From Hydrangea macrophylla (Eukaryota; Streptophyta; Magnoliopsida; Cornales; Hydrangeaceae), in assembly GCA_033977485.1 (NCBI GenBank), contig CM066990.1:13396001-13460000 (forward strand): 64,000 bases of DNA, read 5' to 3'. Below, piece after piece: positions 8,453-19,837 of the stretch; within the stretch, counting starts at the first letter, position 1, and each line of letters opens with the position of its first letter. A program made the position numbers and the translations under genes. Under the pieces are notes generated by a model that searched no databases, was not told the origin of the DNA, and was given only the letters and a program-made list of their open reading frames with translations.

Positions 8453-9921
8453 CCTGGAGAAGCAAAAATAGAGAAAATAACTTCCTTTTTGGTCCCGTAT
8501 GCCCGTGACTGGTAAATAACTGTATTGTCATCTACTTAAACTAACAAATACAATGATAAGGAGGATGCTATTCATAGAACATATCTTATTAATATAATCG
8601 GAGTCTACAATGAAAGCTCACATGTTACAATCAACTAAAACTATTACAACAACTGGCTTATAGTCTCAAACTTACACCAAATATTAATAGAAGTATGACT
8701 TTTATATAAACTAGGTATTACACAACAGAACATCTTCATCTTCAAGCCTTCAGCTCCATTTCCAGTGAATCGTTAGTCCTCCTTCCTCAATACTTGTAAA
8801 GAACTAGACATTAGAATGTCTAGAGCATAAAAAGCCATCAGTTTTGAATGCAAAACCAAGTGAGTAGATCAACCAAACACTCCTCACATGTTATTATTGA
8901 GCATCTTAAAATGCGATTAATCTCTTATTAATGACATCACTCACGAACATAGCAAAGGTCTCATTAAACTATATATTAAATCAATGATAACGGGAATCAT
9001 ATTAAATAAAGACAAAGATAATGGTATAACATCTCATCACATCCTTCTCATCGTCCCATTCAAGCACACACATGATTCCACACACAAGTATCTGACATCA
9101 CAAAATCCATGCATGTAAACCTCTTCATCTACCTATGCATCTATCTTCATGTCGGGACTCTGAATCCATGATTGAACAACCATCTCATCTATCCATACTT
9201 ATATTCATATTCCTATCCATATGTCAATACCACATAACTTAGCTAGTAGGCCACATCATTCATCTACATGGAGGTATCCTACTTCACACGATCCCTTGAA
9301 ATATTATCGGCCATCTATATAGTACATCCTATTCATAAACAATGGAAATGGCATATCGGATGACTTCTACGATATGTATGCTCTCACTGGTCATCTACAC
9401 AGCTAAGAATACATTAGAGCACTAGCCGAACGTCATCAATGGTACACTAAACATCTTCAACAGCAAACACGCATCACTGAACATCTTCAATAATGAGAGG
9501 CGCACAAAGAACTCTAACTGTCCCACATCCACTCAAGTCATCAATCATTGATCCCACGGATCCAAAGTACACATATCACGTTATTCCATACAAAGGCATA
9601 TATCCCAATTACATTCTCCTATCTCTTCCTAGCACCATGCATGCTGACCACACATCGTGCAATGTTCATGCTCAAGATACAGAACTATCACATGTGATAT
9701 CATTTATCATATCTACTCATTACATGGTTATTAACATGCAACTGTATTCCATCTACTATACAGTTTGACAATAACAACATATGGCCGTTAATCAATAAAT
9801 AGTTCATCTTATATCAACAGTTAACATGAAGTAGCTCATCTCGTAACATTAAAGTGAGTATCGGATTATCACAAATGGAACCATAGTACAACATTTAAAC
9901 AACTAAGACATATCTTTTATG
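8453..9921 (-). mobile_element. Antisense Tekay-type LTR fragment
   Basis: The plus strand starts TGTCACGCCC, the reverse complement of the GGGCGTGACA end shared by LTR A and B, followed by the reverse of the AAAGGAA and CTATTTTTGC U5 text. No primer site lies beside it. The conserved stem (CTAGAC/GTCTAG, 8804-8823) is present, but the acidic ORF next to it is eroded. No LTR start was found, so the other end is lost; the right limit given is the start of LTR T. Confidence 0.65.
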
Positions 9922-10479
9922 TGTAGACACCCTATTTTGTTTCGTCTATTCAATAGAAGAAACCTCACCTCAAGAATAACCCGATGATCGAAATCAGGAT
10001 TTGTCAATTATGAAACAAAACTTTGTAAAGCACTGTGGTCTCCGAGATATGTCAGAATAACCTTTAGGGAAACTTAAGTACATTACAAACATAATCTAGA
10101 GACAAAAACCAAATTTAGGATAGCTTTTTCACATGAAATGATAAAAAAAATTGCCTTTTATTGAGCAAAATCCAAACCTCGGGGTGGGATCCTGAGAACT
10201 CCCTTTACAAAATATTCCTAAAATAACCTAAATTAGAAATCAAGTGCTTACATTGGCGAAAAAACACATAAAATTTTCACCCTTTTTGCACCTCACATGT
10301 TTGCTCCTTCTTGGAGTCAGCCTAACTCTTAAACTAGACACTCATACCTTTCCCACGGTATATCACAAGCCCAAAAAGGATAACTGAGGTGAGAGAACAA
10401 AGTTTGGGAAAACACAAAATTCGGGCTGAAAGCCACGGTGGAATTCTCGAACAGCCATGTGGAATTCTCGAACAGCCAT
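9922..10479 (+). mobile_element. LTR T, first part (Tat-like LTR split by nested insertion)
   Basis: It starts TGTAGACACCCTATTTTG, close to the TGTAGACACCCCATTTTG start of the nested Tat/Ogre LTRs, and shares internal blocks with them (ACGGTATATCACA near 10354). It stops at GCCAT, where the minus-strand element is inserted, and resumes at 42563. Joining the two sides restores a local direct repeat (CAGCCATGTG), which supports the assignment. Confidence 0.8.
10475..10479. repeat. Target site duplication GCCAT, left
   Basis: GCCAT is repeated at 42563-42567 on the far side of the 32-kb nested element. It lies directly against the LTR edge TGACACAAC. Confidence 0.85.
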
Positions 10480-11117
10480 TGACACAACTAAAAAGTTGTG
10501 CGCTCTTATACAACACCCAAGTGTAGGTGATCGTGCAAATAATATAGTACTGGAAGTCCAGGTCGATCCCACAGGAAGGAATAGGAAGAATATATACTAA
10601 GTTACAACCTAACAAAAAGGAAAAGAAAATAAGAATGTTGGGAGTGGATGTTTTAACGAATCCTAATTAATTAAACTAAACTAAATAATAAACTAAAGCA
10701 TAAAGAAATATAACTAATTAAATAGATAAACCAAAGGTGTTGGAAATACGTGAATCCACATTGATCCTAACCATCTACCATGCAAATTCATTAATGTTCT
10801 ATGGAGTTCATTCCTTTTCAATATTCCGTATTTTTCTACAGATAAATAATCAATAGCCCTTACATGTCCGGGACTATATCATCACAGTTGATTTAAAATA
10901 CTTAGAAGACGGTTTAAAACAATGGTTATTACTTGCACTCTAAATGGTGTTAGCATTCAAAGTTGTTTTCATAAGTCATTAAAGAAAATAGCCTTAAGGC
11001 TTCAAGTTCTAAAAAACTGTTGTGACAAACTCAGCTTATAGGGACAATTTGATGACAGATTTCTAAAATAGAAAATCATGAAATACTTACAAGAATCATC
11101 TCAGGAATTAACATGTT

Positions 11118-11236
11118 CAATCGATCAAAGCTCTCTCGATCGATCGGATAGCATCATCATTCAATCGATCGAAATGTCTTCGATCGCTTGACTATGGCTC
11201 TGTTTCGATCGATCGAAATATCTTCGATCGATCGAG
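11118..11236. promoter_or_regulatory. Downstream TCGATCGA palindrome group, 3' LTR of N
   Basis: CAATCGATC (11118), TCGATCGATCGG (11136), CAATCGATCGA (11162), TTTCGATCGATCGAAA (11203-11218) and TTCGATCGATCGAG (11223-11236). The group lies about 380-500 bp downstream of the minus-strand TATA box. The matching group in the 5' LTR is at about 41568-41692. Confidence 0.7.
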
Positions 11237-11612
11237 CCCAGGTTTTCTATATCATACATGGCAGAGGCTAAGAATCAATATTTCATTACACATTTCCAAC
11301 GTCTAAACTACGAAAACATGAATAAACTAATACAGAAGTAGTAACCTAGAGTAATCATACCATATAAACTAATAAACAATGAAATAGAGAAAAGGAAAAA
11401 AAAAAACCTGGAATAATCTGAAATAAACTTTTAATAAACTTGAAAGAAACTTGAATCATGAATAATCTTCAATAAAACAATGGAAAAGATGAAGAGTAAC
11501 ATGAATCTAACCTAATCTACTCCTAATTTAACCCTAAAACTGTTTTTTTTTTTTTTTTTTTTTTTTTTTTTCCGTTCTATAGCGTCCTCCTTTCGTATGA
11601 TGTCAAAACGAC

Positions 11613-11621
11613 TTATTTATA
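11613..11621 (-). promoter_or_regulatory. TATA box of 3' LTR of N
   Basis: TATAAATAA on the minus strand. The copy in the 5' LTR is at 42054-42062. Confidence 0.65.
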
Positions 11622-11665
11622 GGGTTCCTGCAAAGTTTACGCAACTTTTGGAATAAAATAAAGCT

Positions 11666-11712
11666 CAATCGATCGAGCTTAGTTCGATCGATCGAATGTT
11701 CGATCGATTGAA
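11666..11712. promoter_or_regulatory. Upstream TCGATCGA palindrome group, 3' LTR of N
   Basis: CAATCGATCGAG (11666-11677), TTCGATCGATCGAA (11683-11696) and TTCGATCGATTGAA (11699-11712), starting 45 bp upstream of the minus-strand TATA box. The 5' LTR copy at 42106-42142 is partly eroded. Confidence 0.7.
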
Positions 11713-12131
11713 CTCTCCTCAAGCCCTTGAACTCTCTGATTTTGACAGCTCTGTGCACCGATGGGAGAATAGCCATAACTTTTCATTCAGACCTTGGATT
11801 GGCCTCTCGTTTATAGCCACGCGACCATAACTCAAAGATCTACATTTCATATTTCTAGGAAAATCTTCCAAATCTGAAGTCTTCATTGTCAAAAATGTCG
11901 TTTTCTCAACTGCTTCTGTTGTTCTCTTCACCAGAATCACTTTCTTTAGCTTCACTTCATTGATTTATATTCTAATACCTATAAATCAATGCATAAACAT
12001 ACGTTTTAGCATTAACACAATAAAAAAAATATTGTTATTAGAATGCACCTAAATGTAGAGACTTTGGGGATAAAAGTATGCAAAAAGGACCATGTAATAC
12101 GCTATGAATATGGACTTTTCACCTTGAATCA

Positions 12132-12142
12132 CACCCCCAACT
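12132..12142 (-). other. Polypurine tract of element N
   Basis: On the minus strand AGTTGGGGGTG immediately precedes the LTR start TGATTC. It is the plus-strand primer of element N. Confidence 0.75.
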
Positions 12143-13874
12143 AGCTCGTTGCTAGTTCCTAGCAATGAAGCAAACGACAACAATGTTTATTTAACTCTAA
12201 AAATTGAAAACAAAAGAAAGAAAAAGTCCTATCTCACTTTCGCAGGAATCACGATTGCATATAGCGTATGCAACAAGCCTTTAAACCCCTAGATTCCCTC
12301 TAGTGGACAAGTGTTGTCTCGTGAGGGTTTGGAGTGAATCTACCCACAAAATTCATGTTTAAGGTAATAGTTCTCGTTTAAATGTTTTTAAGAAAATTTT
12401 TCTCTCATTTATCAATGTAGTTAAGCTCAACAATCACATGAAACTCTCTAGTATGCCATAGCCATGCAACACACACATTACAGTGAATCTACTATCAAAG
12501 TTATTAGAATATTCCATACCTATTAATCTTCAAGTGTGTGTGTGTGAATGGACAACCAAAATACAAAACATTATTTCAAAGCTTGCATAACCTATGTTCA
12601 TTTTGACTCGACTCTCACCGGGATTACACTCTCAAGATGAAATCACTCCGAATTAGGTGTAATAATTATCACTCATGATATGGAAGCTATAAAGAGTAAA
12701 TGTAAATGGAATCTAATGCTTCTCATATCTAAATAAAATAACGGACATTTTAGTGCACAAAGTCTCATGAAAGGATACTTTTCACTAGAAGAGCGAGATA
12801 CCGAGGAGAACTCTCTCATTACCTTAACTTCAAATCCACTTTACTTAAAATCATTAGGACTTTGAAAAAGAGGTATTCGATTAAGAAGAAAGAGCCTCGT
12901 AATATTCAATTGGGTCAAAGGATGTGATTGGAATGTCTACTACAATTTTTCAAACATCCCCCACATCTCCAATCTCTCTCTCTTTTTTTTTTCACACTCT
13001 TCTTTTTATTATTATTATTTTCTTTTGTAACAACCATTGGCATATTTTTATTTATTTATTTATTTTTCATACTTTTCTTTTCTTTTTTTTTTCTTTTCAT
13101 CAATTTTTTTCTTTGCCAACTTTCCCTTATTCATACAACCAAACTTCTTGTCAAGATAACACATCCCAATCACTCCTAGGTAGAGAAAAGAAGTTCAAAC
13201 TTGTATTTTGGAGTTAGACATATATTTTAGGATTGTAATGACAAGGCAATTATGACAAGGCTCAAGAGGTGAAGTAAAGGAACAACATAGATGTAGGTTA
13301 ATATTGTATTTTGCATGTATGGTCAAAAGATGGCCTAAATCATCTTCTAAGTTAATAGGATTATTCATTTCAGTAAATTCAAGAGCTCTAAAGTTGTTAA
13401 AGCATGAATGTTCTCTTCTAGTGATCAGTCAAAATGAAGAAGGAAAATGAGACTTTCAACGAGTGAATACGCTTTTCAAACAGTAAGAGTAATTTTATAA
13501 AATCCTCAAAAACAAATAATGGCACAAAAGCTCACTTGGGTTATTAATCTCCACTATAGTCTCTCAAGACACCTAATCTATGCTTACTCATCCATTTTAG
13601 CTAAGTACAAGGTTGTCACAATGTGCTCAAAGTTGTTTGAAGATTAACAGGCATAAAATATACTATAACTTTGATAGTAAACAAACTATCATAGTGTTTC
13701 ACATACTCATAACATACAGAAAATAACATGAAAATGCATCATAACTAACTACATTAACTAAGAAAGAAATACAAGAACCACTTTATTACATTAAAAAAAT
13801 TAAAAAATTTTAAAAATTTTGCAATTTCACTTTACTGAGTTACATGTTGCTAAACAGGTATATTAACATTAAAG
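12143..13874 (-). mobile_element. Element N internal region, 3' noncoding part
   Basis: No coding frame is supported on either strand. It is AT-rich, with T/C-rich runs at 12965-13110 that create spurious open frames. It continues across the nested Tat/Ogre array to 38791, so the original internal region was about 3.9 kb and element N about 7.2 kb. Confidence 0.75.
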
Positions 13875-13879
13875 CACAA
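13875..13879. repeat. Target site duplication CACAA, left
   Basis: CACAA directly before the LTR start TGTAGAC, repeated at 38786-38790 after the third LTR. Confidence 0.85.
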
Positions 13880-14178
13880 TGTAGACACCCCATTTTGTCG
13901 GCTATCAGATTTAGGAGACCCATAGCTTGGTGGTTCACAATGATCGAAAAAGGACTCACAAGGACTCCTGGAAGTTGGTTCTATTTCTCAAAATGCTCAG
14001 AATGACCAAAATACCCCTGAAAGCCCAAAGCTCCCAGATTTGGACCAAAAGTTCTGGAAACATACTACGTCATAAGAAAAATGATAAAAAGAGTTTTTAA
14101 GTAAAATCAGATGAAATCGTCAGCTCCCAGAGACCCTCGAAAGTCCCGGAAGTTTCCGGAAAGTCCCCGTTGATCGAT

Positions 14179-14387
14179 TTGACCAAGGTTTGACCAGGTT
14201 TGACCAAAGTTGGACCAAGTTTGACCGAAATCGTCCGAATTCACCAGAATCATTCTAGATCATGAGAAAAGTATTAAAATGAGTTTTAAAAGAAAATAGA
14301 GCGAAAACGTCAGCTCCTGGGAACTCCCAGAAGTTTCCAGAACTTCCCGAAAATCTCAAGTTTGACCAGTTTGACCAGAATTTGACT
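14179..14387 (+). promoter_or_regulatory. TTGACC (W-box-like) cluster, LTR 1
   Basis: TTGACC at 14179, 14190, 14200, 14221, 14362 and 14371, plus TTGACT at 14382, upstream of the TATA box at 14907. TTGAC[C/T] is the core site of WRKY transcription factors. The cluster is repeated in LTR 2 (about 24880-25095) and LTR 3 (about 35760-35970). Confidence 0.55.
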
Positions 14388-14746
14388 TTAAAACCGGGGC
14401 ACCGAAACAATTTTCAAATATTTTTCATGGATACTAGAGGTCGATAGCTTTCCAAAGGTATGTCGCACACAATTTTCGGGTTTAAAACGAGTTTATTATG
14501 AATTTCCAAAGATGAAAAAGGCGATCAAATCGGCCTTTATCGTAAATACCGCAAAACTTTTCAAAGTGACCTATCCCCGAACTATTTTTTATGAAAAGTA
14601 GACTCCATTACCTTTTCAACGGTATATCACAACCTCAATTTGGAGTTCGTACGCATTTTCTGTGAATTTCGGACGAAATAGGGCCTTTTCGCGAATACCG
14701 GAACCTCTGGGGGCCTAAACAGCATTATATGGACGAAGGAGGAGCA

Positions 14747-14761
14747 GTGCCGCCGCGGCAC
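14747..14761 (+). other. Single GC hairpin, LTR 1
   Basis: GTGCCGCCGCGGCAC has 7-bp arms around one base. LTR 2 and LTR 3 have two such units at the same place. Confidence 0.75.
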
Positions 14762-14906
14762 TCCCCTCCAGAATAGTGTATTTTTGTAATTTTTCTTGGG
14801 GATTCATTTTGATTAATTGAAAACTAAAACGACGTAGTTTTATGTTCACAGATGTTTGGGACCAATGGGAACACTTCTAAAATCCCAAAACCACCCCAAA
14901 TTGGCC

Positions 14907-14914
14907 TATATAAA
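14907..14914 (+). promoter_or_regulatory. TATA box, LTR 1
   Basis: TATATAAA. Equivalent boxes are at 25638-25645 (LTR 2) and 36512-36519 (LTR 3). A GA-rich leader starts about 60 bp downstream. Confidence 0.75.
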
Positions 14915-17024
14915 CCCCCCATTGCTCTTCATTTTGGGGGGGTCAAGTGTAAAAGCTTAAAAAGTTGTAGAGAAGAAGAGAGATAGAGATAGGTTTAGAA
15001 GAGAGAAAAGGAGCTTCCTCCTACTATTTTGCTATAGAAAGTGAGTTCTAATCTTGTGTTCTTCCATTACCTCTCTTATACTTCACATCCCAAACACCCC
15101 CAATCACCATTCTTGAGCATTCTTGAGTTAGGAAGCTACTTCCATGTCTAAATGTCAAAATCTATGAGTGAAACACCAAGCTACAAGTCCAAAATCACAT
15201 TGATTATCATCCATTGATTGTTATTTACTTGATTGTTCATATTATGTTCATCTCTTCTTACCTCATTTCTTTTTTATTTTTCTTTATTTACTTACTTGTT
15301 CTTCATCATCTAAATGATGACATGAAGTTTGAGGTGAGTGAATCCTTATGGATAGTAGCTCTTGACCTCAAAAACATGTTTGATAGATGATGATCATAAC
15401 TTCAATACCTCCAAGGTATTCTTGAAGTGTATTGAAGTTATGTTCTAATAAAAATAAATCTTTCCAACAATCTTGGAGGTTCTTGATGATGAGTTTGATG
15501 TTGAAATTTCAAGTGGCTATAATCTTCATTGAGTATTGAAAATATGCTTTCAAAACATCTACTTCAAAACCCCTCTTAAAACCCCTCATTTTAATCTCAA
15601 GAAAGAAAACTCTAGTTTTTCCCAAAACTTTCAAAACAGTGAGTCAAAACAGTGAATAATCTGAGTTCAAAGATTTTCCTAGAACTCAATACTCAACATA
15701 TGGATGCAAGGCCACTTGGAAAGTCTTCCTAACCCATTGGAGAACACCCATGATTTTTGGTTTGACTTGGAAGTACTTGAAAATGGTCCATTTGGATCCA
15801 AACATTCCTTCCAGACATTCTATCTTTGGTGTCACAGCAGCTAGGTCCACTTCCAACCTCTTTTTCAGAAAGCTTTTCCCAAAGGGGTGGTCCTAACTTA
15901 TTTTTCCCTCAAACTTAAATGTCTAAGGAAACTCTTTGTATAAAATGGGTCTCTAGATCATTCGTTTTCATTTTCTAAGATTTTCTAACATTTCAATCGA
16001 CAGTACGGACTCTGTTTCTGAGTGACCTTTGTTGTTTATGTGATTTCTCTCAATCTGTAGTAGTTATTAAAGATTGTCTTTTTGGATTGTGTTCTAGACA
16101 CAATAAGAAACATCTCCATAAAAAATCATGCATTGAAAACATTCCTAACCTCTCTTTTCAATTTTCCAAAGATCTAGTTACTGTTCTGTCCACTATTCAC
16201 AGCAAGCACATTTTAACTTTCATTCTTTGATTTGATGCTTATATGCCTTCCAAATTAGTTCATATCTTAGGAAGTAGTTCATACTACATTTGTACATATC
16301 CCATGATGATTTCATTCATTCATTCATACACATTATAGACTTCTAAGTCATTCTAGGAATCCATGAACACAAAGCACACTACAACCTTGGCACATTCTAG
16401 ATACATACATTGCATCCATGCAAGATTTGGGGCCTCCATGGCTCCTAATCTAAGAAGATTATAAGGAATGAACTTGATCACACGTTCATGCTTCCCCCGA
16501 TCTAATCTTCCTTTCTCATCCGTCCCGGGGATTGAGAGGTCTTCTTTTCTTAAAGATTAACACGCATCATACTAGTTTTCTAAGCATATTTAGTTTTCTT
16601 TATTTATTTGTTTCAAGAACAATTCATGTCTCCTTTAGATTAGGAAAACTTGACTACTTAATATATGATTAGACGATTTTTCCTAGGTTTATTTGTGTGA
16701 TTTTCACTTTACATTGTATGATATTTGACTTAGATCTTATGAATGATATCTTATCTTTTGATTTTCAATTTCAAGATTCTTATGTGATGTAATATACTAT
16801 CATAGTATTAATTGCCGAACCATACATAGTATAAGATGATTATTTGGATGCTAATTGAGGCCCGTTGAGAGACGGGGCGAGTTGAGGGTGTTTTAGTCGT
16901 GACAAAGGCTCCTTCCTCTCTCGTACCAAAAACCCCGAGCCAAGTTCTTTGGTTATGAAGGGTCGGTGCCCTTTATCCGTTTGGGTGAGTCAAAATTAGG
17001 TTTCTTGGTTCCTTAAAGACCAAG

Positions 17025-17033
17025 TGGCGACTC
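17025..17033 (+). other. PBS-like nonamer in U5 of LTR 1
   Basis: TGGCGACTC, identical to the first nine bases of the intact tRNA-Arg primer site, about 160 bp before the real site. It recurs at 27755-27763, 38628-38636, 44057-44065 and 44667-44675. Confidence 0.6.
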
Positions 17034-17185
17034 TGTATCTGTTTTCGAAAGACCTTCTTTTCTTCGAAATCAACCTCTTGTTTTTTTTCAAATCAATTCC
17101 AAAACAAAGGAAAATCAATTCCGAAACCCCGGAAACAAAGAGGAAATACCGGGGAATGGACGACGGATTCCGTGTGTCCACAATC

Positions 17186-17204
17186 TGGCAACTCCACTGG
17201 GGAT
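17186..17204 (+). other. tRNA-Arg primer binding site, internal region 1
   Basis: TGGCAACTCCACTGGGGAT, one base off the 3' end complement of plant tRNA-Arg(ACG). Internal region 2 has the intact form. This primer is characteristic of Tat/Ogre elements. Confidence 0.85.
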
Positions 17205-17639
17205 TTTTATTTTAAAACAAAATAATACAGAGGTTTGACTCATAAGAAGCATCCTTAAAATCATCTTTTTACTGTGTTTGATTCACCGCATTGCACTCTT
17301 GCATTTCCCCCTCTCCGACTGTGTCTGAAACGTGGCGCTGACATTCTTCAGGTCTTGCTGTGCCAGGGCACAAGTCACCGTTGATACTGTACCTTCCAAG
17401 GTATATCAAAAAGAGTAACAACCTCCGTACTGTCTCTCTGACGGTATATTGGAACTCTCGTCAACGGACCCTCTTTGACTAAACCCAGCCTTTGCATATA
17501 GATTCCTGTAGAACCTTTCATAGGACTGTTCATTTATCTTTTCAGATAGGACAATGTGATATAACTGCTGTATGCACCGCAAACCTTGTTTGTTGGTCCT
17601 AGGACATAGGAGTATGAAAACTAGCTAGACAGTATGATC

Positions 17640-18190
17640 ACCATCATAACCTGTTTCTCCCAGAAACTCTGTCTAGATATCCCAGATATAACCATATTAA
17701 CCAGTTTCTCCCAGAAACTCTGTCCAGATATCCCAGATATAACCATATTAACCAGTTTCTCCCAGAAACTCTGTCCAGATACCCCAGATATAAGCATATT
17801 AACCAGTTTCTCCCAGAAACTCTGTCCAGATATCCCAGATATAACCATATTAACCAGTTTTTCCCCGAAACTCTATCCAGATATCCCATATATAACCATA
17901 TTAACCAAATTTTCCCAGAAACTCTGTCTAAATCTACCTGATTTCCTAGATATACCAGTTTCTCCCAGAAACTCTGTCCTATCTTCCCAGATATACTTGT
18001 TTCTCCCAGAAACTCTATCCATATTTCTCAGAAATACCCAAAATACCAGTTTCTCCTAGAAGCTCAGTCCAAATCAACCAGAAATCATTATTTCTCCTAG
18101 AAACTCAAATGACTTCTAGAAATTTCTCCAAATCTTCCAAATCTCTGTTTCTCCCAGAAACTCTATCCAAAATTCCCGAAGTATCCCAGA
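17640..18190 (+). repeat. 51-bp tandem repeats with TTTCTCCCAGAAA hairpin, copy 1
   Basis: GTTTCTCCCAGAAACTCTGT starts at 17653, 17704, 17755 and 17806 (51-bp period), then less regular copies continue to about 18165, roughly 12 in all. Each unit holds TTTCTcccAGAAA. Because 51 is a multiple of 3 the array is open in several frames on both strands; those frames are not genes. Copy 2 is at about 28540-29075. Confidence 0.9.
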
Positions 18191-18565
18191 AATCCCTGTT
18201 ATCCCTTGGTGATCATACTGGAAAGTAAGGTTAGCACACTCTGTATGGCTAGGACCTTATTTGTTTAACTATTATCTGTTAAAAGTAGGGGCATCATATA
18301 GATTAGGGCTTGCATCCGCATGCTTGTCTCATGTGCATGCACCATTCTCATCAGTCTGCGCACACTATCTCAGTCAGTCTGTACATAAGTCAGTCCATTA
18401 ACATCACTGTCATTGTCTCTCTAGTCATCATTATCAGAATCTGATACACTCTTCTCGAATCTATAGGTCATTATAGATTCCCAAAATCAGCCACTGAGAT
18501 CCCCATCCTGGGTCAGAAGTTCGAACAGTCATTTGGTTAGAATCAGTCCGCCGAGAAAATTCAAC

Positions 18566-19837
18566 ATGAATTAGAAAACTTTGGAAGCCAAGGTCACTGA
18601 ATTAATTAATCAACAGTCAGATCGGCTGACTCAAGTTCTGAAATTTATGGAAGAGTTCCGACAACAGCAACCACAGTACCCACCTAGGTTCCCACCACCA
18701 CAAGCGTTCGTGCCACCACCACTGCCTGGATTTGGACCGCCTCCCAAAAATAATGGGGAAGAAGAATGGCTTCAAGGGGTCCCGCCGTCTGTATATGAGA
18801 AAAAGCTCCAAGAGAAAATGGATAAGGTCGACAAGCTTGAGAACATACTAAGAAAGAGTAAGGGAATCGACGATTACATGTTAGATCTGGAAGGATTGTT
18901 TGAGCCCAACAAGGTGAGGCTACCTGAGAACTTCAAGATGCCTGAAATCGACCGTTTTGACGGAACTGGAAATCCGAAGAGCCACGTGAAGTTTTGTATG
19001 AGCATTTTCCAGTCAATGGGCTGCACCCATGAGCACATAGCTATGCTGTACCCTCAAACCCTCCAGAAAGCCGCACTATCCTGGTTCCTAACCCTTGAAA
19101 CTTCCAAGACCCGAGTTTGGGAAGATGTTGCTAGAACTTTCATTGATCACTACTCCTACAACCAAGAGCTTGATGTCACCGTCCGAGATCTGGAAACTAC
19201 CAGGCAGAATTTTAATGAGTCCTTCACTGCATTCTTGAGCAGATGGAGGAATAAAGTAGCCCAAATGATCCACAGGCCTGTTGAGAAAGAGCAAGTACGT
19301 ATATTGGTCAAGAACCTGCAACCAGTATACCATGAAAAACTATTCTACCAGTCCATCTCAACATTTGAAGAGTTGTTTGAGGTTGGAACTAGAATCGAGG
19401 ATGCTGTCTGTGAAGGCAAGATCAATGGAGCTGGGTCACTGAAAAAGGACAAGAGACCCCACACCTTTGGTGAAGATCAAGAGAGCCTAGATGTCAATGC
19501 CTTAAGCCCATCATCAAGCCAAAATGACTGCAGTAAGCGGCACAAGAAAGGAAACCAAAGAGTCTTCACACCACTTGACATGAGCTTATCCTCCGCTCTC
19601 AATCACCTTGTTCAAAAGGGCCACCTTGTACATTTGGAGCCCAGTAAGCCTCCTAATCACCCACCTCCTGGGTATAATGAATCCAAGTATTGTGATTACC
19701 ACCAAGACCAAGGCCATGAGACCGACAACTGTAAGAGGCTCCGTCACTCAATTCAGGATCTCTTAGATGATGCGCCGCACCCCAATCCAATCCACCACCT
19801 CGGTCTCGACCAACCCTTGACCTATCCGTTTAAATGA
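18566..19837 (+). pseudogene. gag: Tat/Ogre-type Gag, copy 1
   Basis: Gag builds the particle that packages element RNA. From the TTG at 18581 the frame is open for 418 codons. In order: N-terminal coiled-coil-like part (TELINQQSDRLTQVLKFMEE), Pro-rich linker, retrotransposon Gag core (PEIDRFDGTGNPKSHV, LYPQTLQKAALSWFLTLE, FNESFTAFLSRWRNKVAQM), TPLDMSLSSALNHLVQKG, and the Tat-type zinc finger YCDYHQDQGHETDNC near residue 375. The only nearby ATG (18566) is followed by TAG at 18572-18574, so initiation from it gives two codons; the next in-frame Met is residue 23. Copy 2 shares this stop. No protease or RT follows, so the element relies on others. Confidence 0.88.

Larger units (their letters stand above)
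10480..12131 (-). mobile_element. 3' LTR of minus-strand non-autonomous element N
   Basis: 1652 bp, on the plus strand from TGACACAACT to GAATCA. It matches 40932-42562 end to end with small differences. A polypurine tract adjoins its right edge (minus-strand sense), which identifies it as the 3' LTR. It contains a minus-strand TATA box (11613-11621), TCGATCGA palindrome groups on both sides of it, and a T run at 11543-11571 that is only six bases long in the other LTR. Confidence 0.9.
13880..17182 (+). mobile_element. LTR 1 of nested Tat/Ogre-type tandem
   Basis: 3303 bp, from TGTAGACACCCC to GTGTCCACA, followed by a tRNA-Arg primer site. It is near-identical to LTR 2 and LTR 3 by eye. It has one copy of the GTGCCGCCGCGGCAC hairpin where the others have two. 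It contains W-box-like TTGACC repeats, a TATA box and a PBS-like nonamer in U5. Confidence 0.93.

Noticed and set aside
11719..11955. A 78-codon minus-strand frame present in both LTRs of element N (also 42150-42386)
   Set aside because: It lies upstream of the TATA box in U3, and its two copies differ at a rate like the rest of the LTR. Shared presence is explained by LTR identity.
12924..13217. Phe/Leu-rich open frames
   Set aside because: T-rich low-complexity DNA in the noncoding part of element N; no conserved motif and wrong strand for the element.
17634..18059. Overlapping long open frames on both strands in 17621-18059 and 28508-28946
   Set aside because: They result from a 51-bp tandem repeat; 51 is divisible by three, so no frame meets a stop. 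No start context or domain.
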